The notes under the pieces were generated by a model. It was not told where the DNA came from, made no database searches, and worked only from the letters and a program-made list of their open reading frames with translations. The translations under genes were made by a program, and so were the position numbers. 64,000 nt of DNA from Rhynchopus sp. YZ270_cl-10 (taxonomy: Eukaryota > Euglenozoa > Diplonemea > Diplonemida > Diplonemidae), in NCBI GenBank assembly GCA_964035575.1, contig OZ037833.1:1302001-1366000 (forward strand), written 5' to 3'. Shown in pieces: positions 9,939 through 19,047 of the stretch. Position 1 is the first letter of the stretch. Each line of letters begins with the position of its first letter.

Positions 9939-11811
9939 ACCCTTCGCGTCGGCGCTGCGCACCCCCCCGACACAGAAAGTCACGTTCTCTGCACACCGCG
10001 GTATGCGTGCGGACCCCGAGGATCTCTTCCTCGACCAAGAGTCCGCCGGTATCACCTCTGTCGAGATCCACTCCACGTGCAACGTCATCTTCGCCGCCTG
10101 CAGTCCGGAGAAGATTCTGCGCAGGATGTCGTTGCCCAGACGAGTCTTGGTGTGTCCCTTTTGCAGGACGAGTCGCACCGCATCGTTATCGACCCACAGG
10201 AGCACGGACGGCCACCCGCTCCGGCCAGCATACCGCAACGCCTTCTCTGCCGCCCACAGCTCAAGGTGGAACATGTCTCCCGACAGGTACTCTCGCTCCC
10301 ATGTACCCCATTCCGCCTGCGACAAAGGATCTCCCACTGTAGACGACACAAAACCCCAGCCCGTCGTCGAAGCGTCTGACCACACGGTCCCGGCAAAAAC
10401 GGACAACGGCAGTGGAGGCGCGTGCAGCCATCTGTTCGGGGCGAGGTGAGCCTGTACGAGGCCCCTCACATCGCGTCTGACCCCCTCCGGAAGACGCACC
10501 ACCGCATTCCATCCGCACACATGGTCTGCAATACGCTTCGCCCACCTGCGGATGAATTGTATCGAGTCGCAGAAATGACATAGTTTAAGCTGCGCAACGT
10601 ACGTAACCCGGAAGAGGACACCAAACATCGCCCACCACGCCAGCAACGTCGCCTCCTCCCTATCGCAAGACGCCGTTAAGCTGGAGAGCGCCTTCTGCTT
10701 CCATGCCTCCGGAAAACGAAACGCAGCACACGGAACGTCCCACTCCAGACCGATGTACGACACACGCTGCGCGGGAGCCTGCATGCTCTTAGCTTCGTTG
10801 ATCTCACCCTTGCAGTACGCAATCCTGTCTCGCACGTAAGCAGCGCGCGCGCGAACCTCGATCTCCGACGCACCGATCACAATCATATCGTCCAAGTACA
10901 CCGCAGACCCAGAGGCCAACAGCTCCCCCAGAAACACCTCCGACGTGTTCTGCGCAATCCACGGGGCGTAGCTGAAGCCCATTGGCAGCCTGCACCACCG
11001 GTACCAAGTGTGTCCTACCCTCACGCAAAAGAACGCAGCCACGTCCGGAGAAAGGGGGAACTGGTGGAAGTATCCACGGAGATCAATGACGGTAGCCCAG
11101 CCTGCCTTGTGCGAGTCCATGGAGCGCGCCAAAGAAAAAGGTGACGGAAGAGACAGCTTTGGAGGCTTCGGCAGTCGGGTGTTCACCGGCCTACCATCCA
11201 CAACAAGGCGCCTCACCAGCGGGTCAGCCTTAGGCACGTCGAAAATAGCAACTACGCCCCTCTTTCTATCGCACTCCCTGACCGGTGTCATCACCCCTGC
11301 CGCACAGCACTTCGCAACAAAACTCGGCTTGACGTCACTGCGGGGCCCCGGGAGCGGTACCCTCGAGGTAAGAGCCTCGGCGAAAGTCGCAGAGTCGGTG
11401 CACCACTTTAGAAAATCCCCTCTCTTACGGCTGCCGGCCAACCTGCGGACGCTCTGCAGACACAACGTACCAAGCGGGAAATCGTCCAGCCGCTCGCGCG
11501 AAGGAGGACGCAACAACCCCTGCGGCGCGCCTCTGTCCTCGATCGCATATCCGGTATCCGTCAGCACGTCGTAGTCCTCGGTGTCGTACACGTCCGGATA
11601 CCCACCACCACACAGCAGCCGCTCTACTGCAGCCTCCGCATCCAACTCCTCTCCTTCCCCCTCCTCGTGGCGTTCGTCGAGTCCAGGTACCGCAGCGTCT
11701 GCCTCTCGTCCTGGTGGCGGAGGGACTCCTTGATGTGGAGTCGGCTGGTGCCCGCCAGGTCCATCTGCTGTGCCGCCCCTCGGCGCAAGGAGTGCGTCCA
11801 CCACTGGCCAT
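9933..11811 (-). CDS. Reverse transcriptase-RNase H region of the VIPER-like element
   Basis: The frame is open from 13103 down to 9933, but the part upstream of about 11800 overlaps the recombinase in another frame and is probably not the functional N-terminus. Recognisable parts are the RT fingers/palm with TVIDLRGYFHQFPL, LPMGFSYAPWIAQ and the catalytic YLDD box (near 10885-10900), then an RNase H domain with the motifs WSDASTTGWGF, LELWAAEKAL and WVDNDAVRLV (about 10400-9970). This type of RT-RH with PMGFSYAP and YLDD is typical of tyrosine-recombinase retroelements. It copies the element RNA into DNA. The coding region looks intact. How it is translated (internal start or frameshifting from the upstream ORF) is not resolved. 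Confidence 0.85.
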
Positions 11812-13048
11812 CCAGCTTCGGCATCACGCGCAGAATCTGGCGCTTCAGCACGGCGTAGCGGGGTGTATCCCCCCCGAACACCAAACCCCCCTCGGTCGCC
11901 TGACGCCAAAACTCCACCGCCACCGCCGTAATCTGCCCCCTGGGCAGGAAGATGGCCGGCTGCCACTGCAGACGCGCCTTCTCCTTCGCGTGCACCTCTG
12001 CATCCACCAGATGTGCCGCGCCGCCCTGGCCGTCGACTTCCCTCCAGTCGGCCTTCACGACGTACCGTATGTCGCTGATACGGGCACGCGTCATCCAGCA
12101 GATGGCAACCATGGCTGCAGCGGTGTTGTGCCCGCTCTGCCGCAGGAGCTTCAGGGCCGCCATGACCTCCGAGGTATGCAGGGGCGTCGCCTGTTTCGGA
12201 CGGATCATCACCCCCATGCGGCTGAGGGCCTTCTTGACCCTGATGACCTTCCGGGAGATCACCCACCCCTCGTCGTCTGCTATGGCTCGGCACAGTCGGT
12301 CCATGTAGTTTCGCACTACCCCAGGTGAAGCCGTCTTGAGCGCCCGCCACGCCCACTGGATCACCAAATCCTCCACGGTCGTTGTTCCCGGCATTGTCGA
12401 ACGGAACTCCTCGAAGCGAGCCAAAAGCCTGTCGCGCTCCTTCGCTGCATGGTGTCCGACCGCAAACGTATGTGCCTCCTGCCAGGGGACCAAGTCTCGG
12501 AGCAGCCGGCCCGCCTTCTTCCCGTCCCTCTCTGCGAAGACCTGCGACTCCACCCCCCTCCGCCACACAGCCGTGCTCGGCGGCCTCAAAAAAGGCGGAG
12601 GGCAGACTCCAGTCTGCTTGTTCACTATAGCGGCGCACGCTGCCGTATTTTTCTTGTCCTTTTCCTTTTTGTGGACCTTCAGTGTTCTCGTCTCTTTTTG
12701 TTGTCCTACAGCGTTTTTCGCAGCTAGAATCTTTTTGTTGTCTTTTTTCTTCTTCTTGTGGGCTATTATTGGCATCGCCTCTTTTTGTTGTCCTACAGCG
12801 ACATTCGCAGCTAGGATCTTTTTGTTGTCTATTTTCTTTGTGTGGGCTATTATTGGCATCGCCTCTTTTTGTTGTCCTACAGCGTTGTTCGCAGCTAGGA
12901 TCTTTTTGTTGTCTTTTTCCTTTTTGTGGGCTATTGTTATCATCGCCTCTTTTTGTTGTCCTACAGCGAGATTCGCAGCTAGGATCTTTTGCTTTTTCTT
13001 TATCTGTTTCTGGGCGCTCCTTGCAGCCGCCTCGTTTTGTTGTCCCAC
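11624..13048 (-). CDS. Tyrosine recombinase of the VIPER-like element
   Basis: About 474 residues. The C-terminal half is a tyrosine recombinase catalytic domain: the first catalytic Arg lies in TRARISDIRYV (near 12075-12100), the H-x-L-R box in THSLRRGAAQQM (near 11785), and HQDERQTLRYLDS supplies the late His and the Tyr nucleophile (near 11690). An N-terminal SAM-like core-binding region lies around residues 155-250. The first 140 residues are a low-complexity Lys-rich tandem repeat with the recurring word KKILAANNAVGQQKEA, encoded by a tandem DNA repeat. The enzyme would integrate a circular DNA intermediate. Its position between gag and RT is the VIPER order. The gene looks whole. Confidence 0.85.
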   Translation of the reverse strand: MGQQNEAAARSAQKQIKKKQKILAANLAVGQQKEAMITIAHKKEKDNKKILAANNAVGQQKEAMPIIAHTKKIDNKKILAANVAVGQQKEAMPIIAHKKKKKDNKKILAAKNAVGQQKETRTLKVHKKEKDKKNTAACAAIVNKQTGVCPPPFLRPPSTAVWRRGVESQVFAERDGKKAGRLLRDLVPWQEAHTFAVGHHAAKERDRLLARFEEFRSTMPGTTTVEDLVIQWAWRALKTASPGVVRNYMDRLCRAIADDEGWVISRKVIRVKKALSRMGVMIRPKQATPLHTSEVMAALKLLRQSGHNTAAAMVAICWMTRARISDIRYVVKADWREVDGQGGAAHLVDAEVHAKEKARLQWQPAIFLPRGQITAVAVEFWRQATEGGLVFGGDTPRYAVLKRQILRVMPKLDGQWWTHSLRRGAAQQMDLAGTSRLHIKESLRHQDERQTLRYLDSTNATRRGKERSWMRRLQ

Positions 13049-13050
13049 GG
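12660..13050. repeat. Tandem coding repeat within the recombinase N-terminus
   Basis: Five to six units of roughly 70-75 bp, each with CTCTTTTTGTTGTCCTACAG and GCAGCTAGGATCTTTTTG on the + strand, encode the repeated Lys-rich segment. They remain open in two minus-strand frames because each unit keeps the frame. Confidence 0.75.
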
Positions 13051-13117
13051 CGCTGACAGCTGCCCGGATCTTCTTCTCTTCCTCTGCGCTCCGTGGTCCA
13101 CACTCCTCCCTCTCCGG

Positions 13118-13870
13118 TCAGACCCGCCGGCCCTTTTTTCCCCCCCCTCTCTGGGGCGCCTGGGAAAAAGCGCGCGTGGGAGGGATAAACGTCTGGTTGC
13201 GAAACTGGGGGGTAGCGTATCCTGCGCCACCCCTGTGGCCCCTGCTAGGCTGGAATCTGGGACGGTCCGGTACGCGGTGCGATTCTGCGTTCTTCGCAGC
13301 CTTCAAAGCCTTCTTCAGTTTTGGGTCGAGGTCCTCCTTCCTGATTTCGTCCGTGAAAGCCGCAGCCGCCACGCCACCCCACCTAAAGCGACAACGGAGA
13401 CCGACAAGCAACTCATGCAGCTTCACCAGCAGGACTTCAGCACCAGAACCGTCGAGGATCAGCTTCACCAAAGTCAGGAGACCTTCAGCCCACGCTTTCC
13501 CCTCCGGGGACTGGGGCACGTACAATTCCTGGAGCCTGCCGACTAGCTGCACGAGCTGTACCTGCGACATTTTCAGCCAGGAAGTAGGATCGTTGACCCC
13601 CGCATCGCCAGACAGCAGGGAGCCAGGTTGCACGGTGTGAGCGGTAGCGCCGGCGGGATCCTCGGTGGACTGAGACTCACTGGTCTCACTGTCCTCCCGC
13701 TTGCGCTTCGTGCCCCTGCCCGGTTGGCCGAAGTCCACCGTCAAACGGTCTTCTTCGTTACCCTGCGGGGGGGCCAACGGAGGCAGCGGCTTCTCGCGCT
13801 TCGGCGTGAAAATCACCTGCAATGCGGCTGCTTTGTCGGTTTCTTCGTCAGTTCTCGCGTCAGCCAACAC
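13118..13870 (-). CDS. Gag-like ORF of the VIPER-like element
   Basis: About 250 residues from the first in-frame Met. The N-terminal third is charged and hydrophilic with a basic KRKRED stretch. The middle (residues about 95-150) is a helical, Leu-rich segment (SQVQLVQLVGRLQEL, KLHELLVGLRCRF). The C-terminus is Arg/Gly rich (RGHRGGAGY, RGGGKKGRR), as expected for nucleic-acid binding. No zinc knuckle is visible. Assignment to Gag rests on position (first ORF, before the recombinase) and composition. A start further upstream is possible. It looks intact. Confidence 0.6.
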   Translation of the reverse strand: MLADARTDEETDKAAALQVIFTPKREKPLPPLAPPQGNEEDRLTVDFGQPGRGTKRKREDSETSESQSTEDPAGATAHTVQPGSLLSGDAGVNDPTSWLKMSQVQLVQLVGRLQELYVPQSPEGKAWAEGLLTLVKLILDGSGAEVLLVKLHELLVGLRCRFRWGGVAAAAFTDEIRKEDLDPKLKKALKAAKNAESHRVPDRPRFQPSRGHRGGAGYATPQFRNQTFIPPTRAFSQAPQRGGGKKGRRV

Positions 13871-14015
13871 CGCGGCTTCCTCAGAGATGTCTGTTTTGTG
13901 TGCACCTCACACTCTTTACGGCGTCCGGCGCCCTTTCCATTGCTTCCGCCACCTCCTTCGACACCCGCAGAGACCACCAATCGCGTGTCTCGAAGTCAGC
14001 CAAAAAGGCTTCCAT

Positions 14016-14205
14016 CGTGCGGGGAGGAGCTAGAGTGGGGAAAACGGAAAAAGCGAAAAATGAATTTTTTCAATGAAGTACAGAAACTGTAGCTTTAGAA
14101 ATCGTTGGTAAAAAGAAATAGCAGCCCGACGCCCACCTTTTTTGTTTAAAGTACTCTCAAACCCCACATAACGCACTTCCAGTGCCTTACAGTGCTGCTA
14201 TATGT
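14016..14205 (-). repeat. 5' repeat A1 of the VIPER-like element
   Basis: Matches A2 (9605-9803) plus the adjoining 20 bp of the B block (CGTGCGGGGAGGAGCTAGAG). The match is interrupted at 14071-14108, where a spliced-leader exon takes the place of 64 nt of A2. Confidence 0.85.
14071..14108 (-). other. Spliced-leader exon embedded in retroelement repeat A1
   Basis: On the minus strand these 38 nt run from CCAACGATTTC to TTCTGTACTTCATTG and are identical to the SL exon at 49967-50004. The orientation is sense to the element. Directly after it comes AAAAAATTC, which in repeat A2 follows a TTTTCAGCAG acceptor-like sequence (near 9640). This is the product expected when a trans-spliced element RNA was reverse transcribed and joined back to the upstream part of the repeat. 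Confidence 0.85.
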
Positions 14206-14554
14206 GTGTTGTGTGTTGTGTGTTGTGTGTTGTGTGTGCAGGTGTTGCCCTGCGTTGCGTTGCAGGTTCTGACTTTTCTTTCTTTCTCTTCTCCCTCTGT
14301 GCATTCTTACCCAAGCTTACCCTGTGGTCGCCCTGAGTGCTCAATGAAGAAGAAGAAAAAAAAAATGGTAACAAAACCCCCCCATTCTCCCTTTTTAACC
14401 CTCCTGCCAACCCGCCGTTCTGCTTTGATAGGGGCCTGCAGGCCCCTATCAAGGTGTCTTGGCGAGGTCTTTGTACTTTGAACATTCTTCGTTTGTCCCC
14501 CCTTTTGCCTAATGCAAACACCGTACCCCCACCCACAACAGTGCTCCAGACAAT
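14206..14554. other. Remainder of the TGTGTTG array and 5' region of the next gene
   Basis: Residual heptamer units to about 14240, then pyrimidine-rich sequence. A small palindrome, GGGGCCTGCAGGCCCC, lies at 14431-14446. A trans-splice acceptor for the downstream gene could be any of the CAG sites after 14500, for example CAACAG near 14540. No separate gene. Confidence 0.45.
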
Positions 14555-17500
14555 ATGAGAGGGCTGACCTGGGTGGCCCTAGCAGGGCTGCTCTGCGCAG
14601 CACAGGCGCAGACGAACGACATTGCATGCGGCTTCGACACTGACTGCAGGCACTACAACGACGTGGCGGCAACATGCGACACCACCACAAAGCGCTGCGT
14701 CTGCACGACGCTTGCAGCAGCACCCTTCGACTACGACGTGCACTCTAACACATGTGTCCAGCCGTACGCTGAGGGCTCCACCGCCGACACTGTGCTCTAC
14801 AACCCCCGCATTGAGTTCACCCTCAAGCTCACGTGGAACACAGACGCTGTCTGTGCGGACGCAACAAAGCTGCTTGTGATCAACGAGCTGATCACGATCA
14901 TGGAGAAGGTGGCGCCCAGCTCTGCATGGGAGTGGAAACTGCGTGGGTGCGAGGACGTCGGCCTCGCCCAAACAGGTGTGCTTGTGTTCTACGGCACGCA
15001 GCAGCGCAGTCTCTTCTCGAACCTGAACGACATGCAGGCCCTTATCAACGCCGAGATCCTTGCCAACGAGCCCACCACGACCATCACCAGCGAGACGTCC
15101 TTCCGCACCATCTACCCGGCCATCTGGTTCAACTGCCGCCCGAAGTCGGGTCTGACGACGTACCTGCGTACAAACAACATGCCGTGCTACCCAAGGGGAG
15201 CGACGCTTGCCACCATTGTCGAGGGCGTCTGCCAGGCCGTGAAGTGTGTCACGCACCTGACGCGCAAGCTTGACAACGGGCTCTTCCTATGCGACAACGG
15301 CGCACCCGGGATGACCTCGGAGGAGATTGTGGGTCTCATCTTCGGGATCATCATTGGGCTGATCCTCTTCGCAGGTATCATCCTCTTCTTCCTGCGTGCC
15401 TCTGCAGAGGAGGTCGACGAAAGCATCCCTTTTGCAAAGGTTGCCGACGACGCTGACGTTGCCGACGTGCAGCGCAGCGTCCCTGAGCCCACCCCCGTCC
15501 ACGTCAACCCCGAACCCGAGCCTGAGCCCGAACCAGAGCCCGAACCCGTTGTGGTCCCAAGAGCCATCACACCTGAACCTGAACCCGAGCCCGAACCTGA
15601 GCCAGTCCCCGAGCCTGAGCCTGAGCCTGAGCCAGAACCCGTCCCTGAGCCTGAACCGGAACCCGAGCCCGTCCCCGAGCCAGAACCCGAGCCCGAGCCT
15701 GTGCCCGAACCCGAGCCAGAACCGGAACCCGTGCCGGAGCCCGAACCCGAGCCTGAAGTGCCGCGCATGACTGACGACGAGGCAGCGTTGATCATCACCC
15801 GTGCAGTGCGCATGAGAGGCTTCAGAAACGCAATGAAGAGGTTCAGGGATCAGGAGAAGAAGAGGAGGTATGTCTCATGTGTAGTGTAGTGTAGAGTAGT
15901 GTGGTGTAGCGTATGAGCATGAATGTGTGGTCCGTGCACTGTGCTGAGTCTGGTTCGCTAGCCCGGAGTCAATTCCGGCGTCCTTCTAAAGTTACACACC
16001 ACCCCCATCCACACCCACACACCCCACAGAGAGTACCTTGGCGAAGGCAAGGCAGGCGCTATCGGCTGCGGCATCTACGCGAACATGATGGTGCACCCGA
16101 AGACGCTTAAGGCCGACGGCGCTGCGTTCCTGGCGGGCATCAAGGGTGGCGACCTGATTGTGGCTGTGACGGCTGATGGCCGTGGTGGTATTCCTGTCAA
16201 GAGCGCTGTGCAGTCGCGTGAACGCTACCTGCAGTGCGTGGGCCCGCAGAACGAAGTCTTCGAAGGCAGCACGATTGTGCTGACGGTCATCAGAGACAAG
16301 GCGGCGCAGGCGAAGTGGGACGACAAGCTCGGCCAGGTCGTGGACAAGGACTCTGAGGCTGCACGCACACCCTTCTCGAAGGAGCGGAAGGAGGCCTGGT
16401 TCGCTGCGCTCGCAACAATCCCGACTGTCGACAAGCCGGTCACGCTTCTGCAGGAGACTGACAACGTGCGGTCGACGAGAACCACGAAGATGGAGGCGAT
16501 GAAGAAGCGCAAGGGACTTAAGAAGATGGACGTTGGCCTTGTCAACGACTTTATGTATGACCCCTTTGACTCCTTTATTACTTCGTTTACACTACCATGT
16601 TTTTGACCTCTCTCTCTCTTTACGCTCTCTTGCACCACACCTATCCACAGGTCCGACCCAGAAGCATGCAAGGCGTTCACACGCCGTATCTTCGACAACG
16701 CTGACACAGACAAGAGCGGACAGCTCGACCACACCGAGATCAAGGGCGTCTTCCTCGAGATGGGTGAGTACACTGCATGCCCGCCCCCCAACGAGGAAGC
16801 GCTTAAGAGGCTGTACTTCTTGATGGACGACGACTGGAGTGGGTATGTTGCAGGGTCCTAGCTCAGTAGAACGGAAAAGGTGGCCCACCTTTTCCGTTCT
16901 TTTTTTTTTTTTTTTGGGTTTTTTTTACACGGTGCAAAAAACCGGTTGGCCAAGGAGGTCCTCAGTGTCGTCAGCCAGTCCCCTTTGCTGTTAAAAACAG
17001 CGACTTGGCGTGGTCAATTTTTCCGCGCGAACAGGGATTACGCTCCACGTGTGGAACGTATGGAAATCCATACGTGAATTGTTTTTGAAAAGGTGGAATC
17101 CATACGTGTCCATACGTAGGTAATTTGGGTTTTGGATTGGGGCTGGGGTGGGGTAGGTGAGGAGTGGGGCTCCGCCCCCACCTCTCACCTACCCCCTACA
17201 GAATTCTATTTGTAGGAGACAATTTTCTATTTTACCGGAAAAGGAGCATGCAGCATGGCGAAAGAAAAAAGTAGCGTACCGTGCGCCTGCGGCGCTAGAT
17301 TGCAATACACCCTTCCCATGACATAATAGGCAGTTTTAAGCGCAATTTTTAGAAATGTTGCGTACCGTGGCTTCGCCAGAAACTTTCGTTTTAGCAAAAT
17401 ATGGAAGTAAAGTTTACGGAACTGGACCATAGTTACCAACGAAAGTGCCATTTTATGTCAAGATTTTTTAAAAATGTTGCGTACCGTGGCTTCGCCAGGA

Positions 17501-19047
17501 ACATTTGGATGCCATGACTGATGATTTCTCCAGTTCTTCGAACTTTCACAACCCTTCTCAACCAACTTTGCCAGGGAGAGCGCGCGCGAAGCGCGCGCGG
17601 TTTTTAATTGTTTTTGCTTAGAATTGTACGTGTTGAAAATCCATACGTACTTTTTTTATTTTTGGGGGAGCTGCGTAATCCCTGCGCGCGAAGCGCAGAA
17701 AAATTTTTTTTGAGCCACCTTTTCCGTTTCTTTTTTTTTTCTTCTGAGCTAGAACCCTGTATGTTGTCACATTTTTTTTTTTTTTTTTTTTTTTTTTTGC
17801 ACGACGGCATAGTGATGAGTTTCCGTTCCCCCCCTCCCCTTTGTTGAACGGATGCGATCAAGACAACAAACTACTAAACAGTAAAGAGTCATTTCATTTC
17901 AGATGTTAGACATAGATCATATCAGCAACCTTTTTTTCATGGTCACTACGAGTGACTTAGGTTTATTGTTCGCATTATTCATTGTTAGCTTTAGGCACAA
18001 CCTCCATTTCCCCCCAACGTTTTAATAAAGTAGCAAAAGCAAAAACAAAACAAAACAAAACAAACTTTCAAACCCCCCAACGTTTTCACTGTTCTCCTTG
18101 AAGGGAAGGAATGCATGAAGCCTTACTAACATTTTTTCACCAAACCACCATCACAGACAAGTGTCTTTCGAAGAATTCTACCCGTACTTCCGTTCGCACC
18201 AAATCAGGGCAATTGCGGAGTTGTTCCAGTATGTGCATACACCACCATAGCATTTTTTTTTAAGATCTAAACCACGAAATGGATTGTAGGACTGCATGGT
18301 TGGGGTGTCCACACTCCGGTACACCCGGTCATTGTACCAAGGTACACTGTCATGAGAGGGCTTTGGATTTCAAGTCAACATTTCTTTTTACGACAAAGAA
18401 ACTACCCCGCTGAAGTTTTGTTTGAACAAACACATGGTGAACTCAGAGGGTGGTATTTCACTAGGCAATGTGGGTGTCAACAACGTTTCCATTCCACATA
18501 GCTGAATGCTGTGCGTTAACAATTATGATCAGGGTGACCATAGCACAGTTAGGTTCATAGGATGTAGACAAACTTTTCTTTCTTGCTTACGGAACACTCA
18601 CGTCCCCACCCTTAGCGTGAGCACGACCGAGCTGTATTTTAGTACGTTTTTGCTCTTCTTTTTTTTTGCAAAACCCACCCTTCCAGCCCTTAACTTACAA
18701 AGTACTACAGTGAAATACAAAACAAACAGAGTAGCAAAAACAAACCAAACAAAAACTTTCAAACCACCTCCACCCCCTAACAGGTCTGAATAATCCGGGA
18801 ACAAACAAGAGGGCACCGTGCTGACGATGTCCTGGTAGGTGGGCAGAATCTTCACATATGCGACCCGTTGTATTTTATCTTACTTCCTTTGTTGCCGTTA
18901 TTTTTGTTCTGATTTTTTTTTTGTGTTTTTTTTTGTGTTTTTGTTTTGTTTTTCTTTTTACCCCTGCGTTTTAGCATTCTGCTGTGTACAGATGATTCCT
19001 TGAGTGGCGAAGCGGTTCATCCTCCAAAGACCCCTCCCTTCTCGTGA
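14555..19047 (+). CDS. Receptor-like type I membrane protein: Cys module, TM, Pro-Glu stalk, IQ-like, PDZ-like, two EF-hands (4-5 exons)
   Basis: Exons: 14555-15867, 16030-16554, 16651-16842, 18157-18228 and probably 18975-19047. If the last donor is not used, translation ends at TAG 18248-18250. All junctions keep frame, and donors are GTATGT or GTATGA. The protein (about 725 residues) has a signal peptide (1-19, ending AAQAQ), a cysteine module [17 protein letters not shown]...CVC, and an ectodomain ending in a CQAVKC motif. A TM follows at about 258-281, then a cytoplasmic (PE)n tract (about 315-402), an IQ-like helix ([19 protein letters not shown]), a PDZ-like domain (about 440-545) and EF-hand loops [12 protein letters not shown] (631-642) and DDDWSGQVSFEE (672-683). 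The second loop is completed only by splicing, which supports the 1.3 kb third intron. It looks like a surface sensor linked to Ca2+ signalling; the ligand is unknown. The third intron holds nested hAT elements. Confidence 0.75.
16851..17759. mobile_element. Outer hAT-like element inserted 8 bp inside intron 3
   Basis: Terminal repeats start CAGGGTCCTAGCTCAG on the left and end CTGAGCTAGAACCCTG on the right, with the inner words GGAAAAGGTGGC and GCCACCTTTTCC. TATGTTG is duplicated at 16844-16850 and 17760-17766. It has no transposase. Because it ends in G, the right junction recreates GTATGTTG, the same sequence as the authentic 5' splice site at 16843. Another element (17032-17684) is nested inside it. 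Confidence 0.8.
17032..17684. mobile_element. Inner hAT-like element (653 bp), copy 1
   Basis: Termini CAGGGATTACGC and GCGTAATCCCTG are perfect inverted repeats, with an 8 bp duplication, CGCGCGAA (17024-17031 and 17685-17692). The interior contains the palindrome GGTGAGGAGTGGGGCTCCGC with its complement, and three GCGTACCGTG words, two leading into hairpins. It is non-autonomous. A 331 bp deleted relative lies in the methyltransferase gene intron at 36922-37252. Confidence 0.88.

Larger units (their letters stand above)
9468..14205 (-). mobile_element. VIPER-like tyrosine-recombinase retroelement (DIRS/Ngaro group), looks whole
   Basis: Read on the minus strand the parts are: A1 repeat (14205-14016), gag-like ORF, tyrosine recombinase ORF, reverse transcriptase-RNase H ORF, then B1 (9938-9802), A2 (9803-9605) and B2 (9604-9468). 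These split direct repeats, with gag-YR-RT order, match the VIPER/Ngaro plan rather than LTR elements or DIRS. The element lies inside a TGTGTTG array. B1 and B2 appear identical over about 135 bp, suggesting a young insertion. All three coding regions look open. The A1 copy carries a spliced-leader exon (see 14071-14108). Confidence 0.88.

Noticed and set aside
9933-10449. Plus-strand ORFs over the retroelement
   Set aside because: Antisense to the RT-RNase H region with clear motifs; they have no domain and biased Ser/Arg composition.
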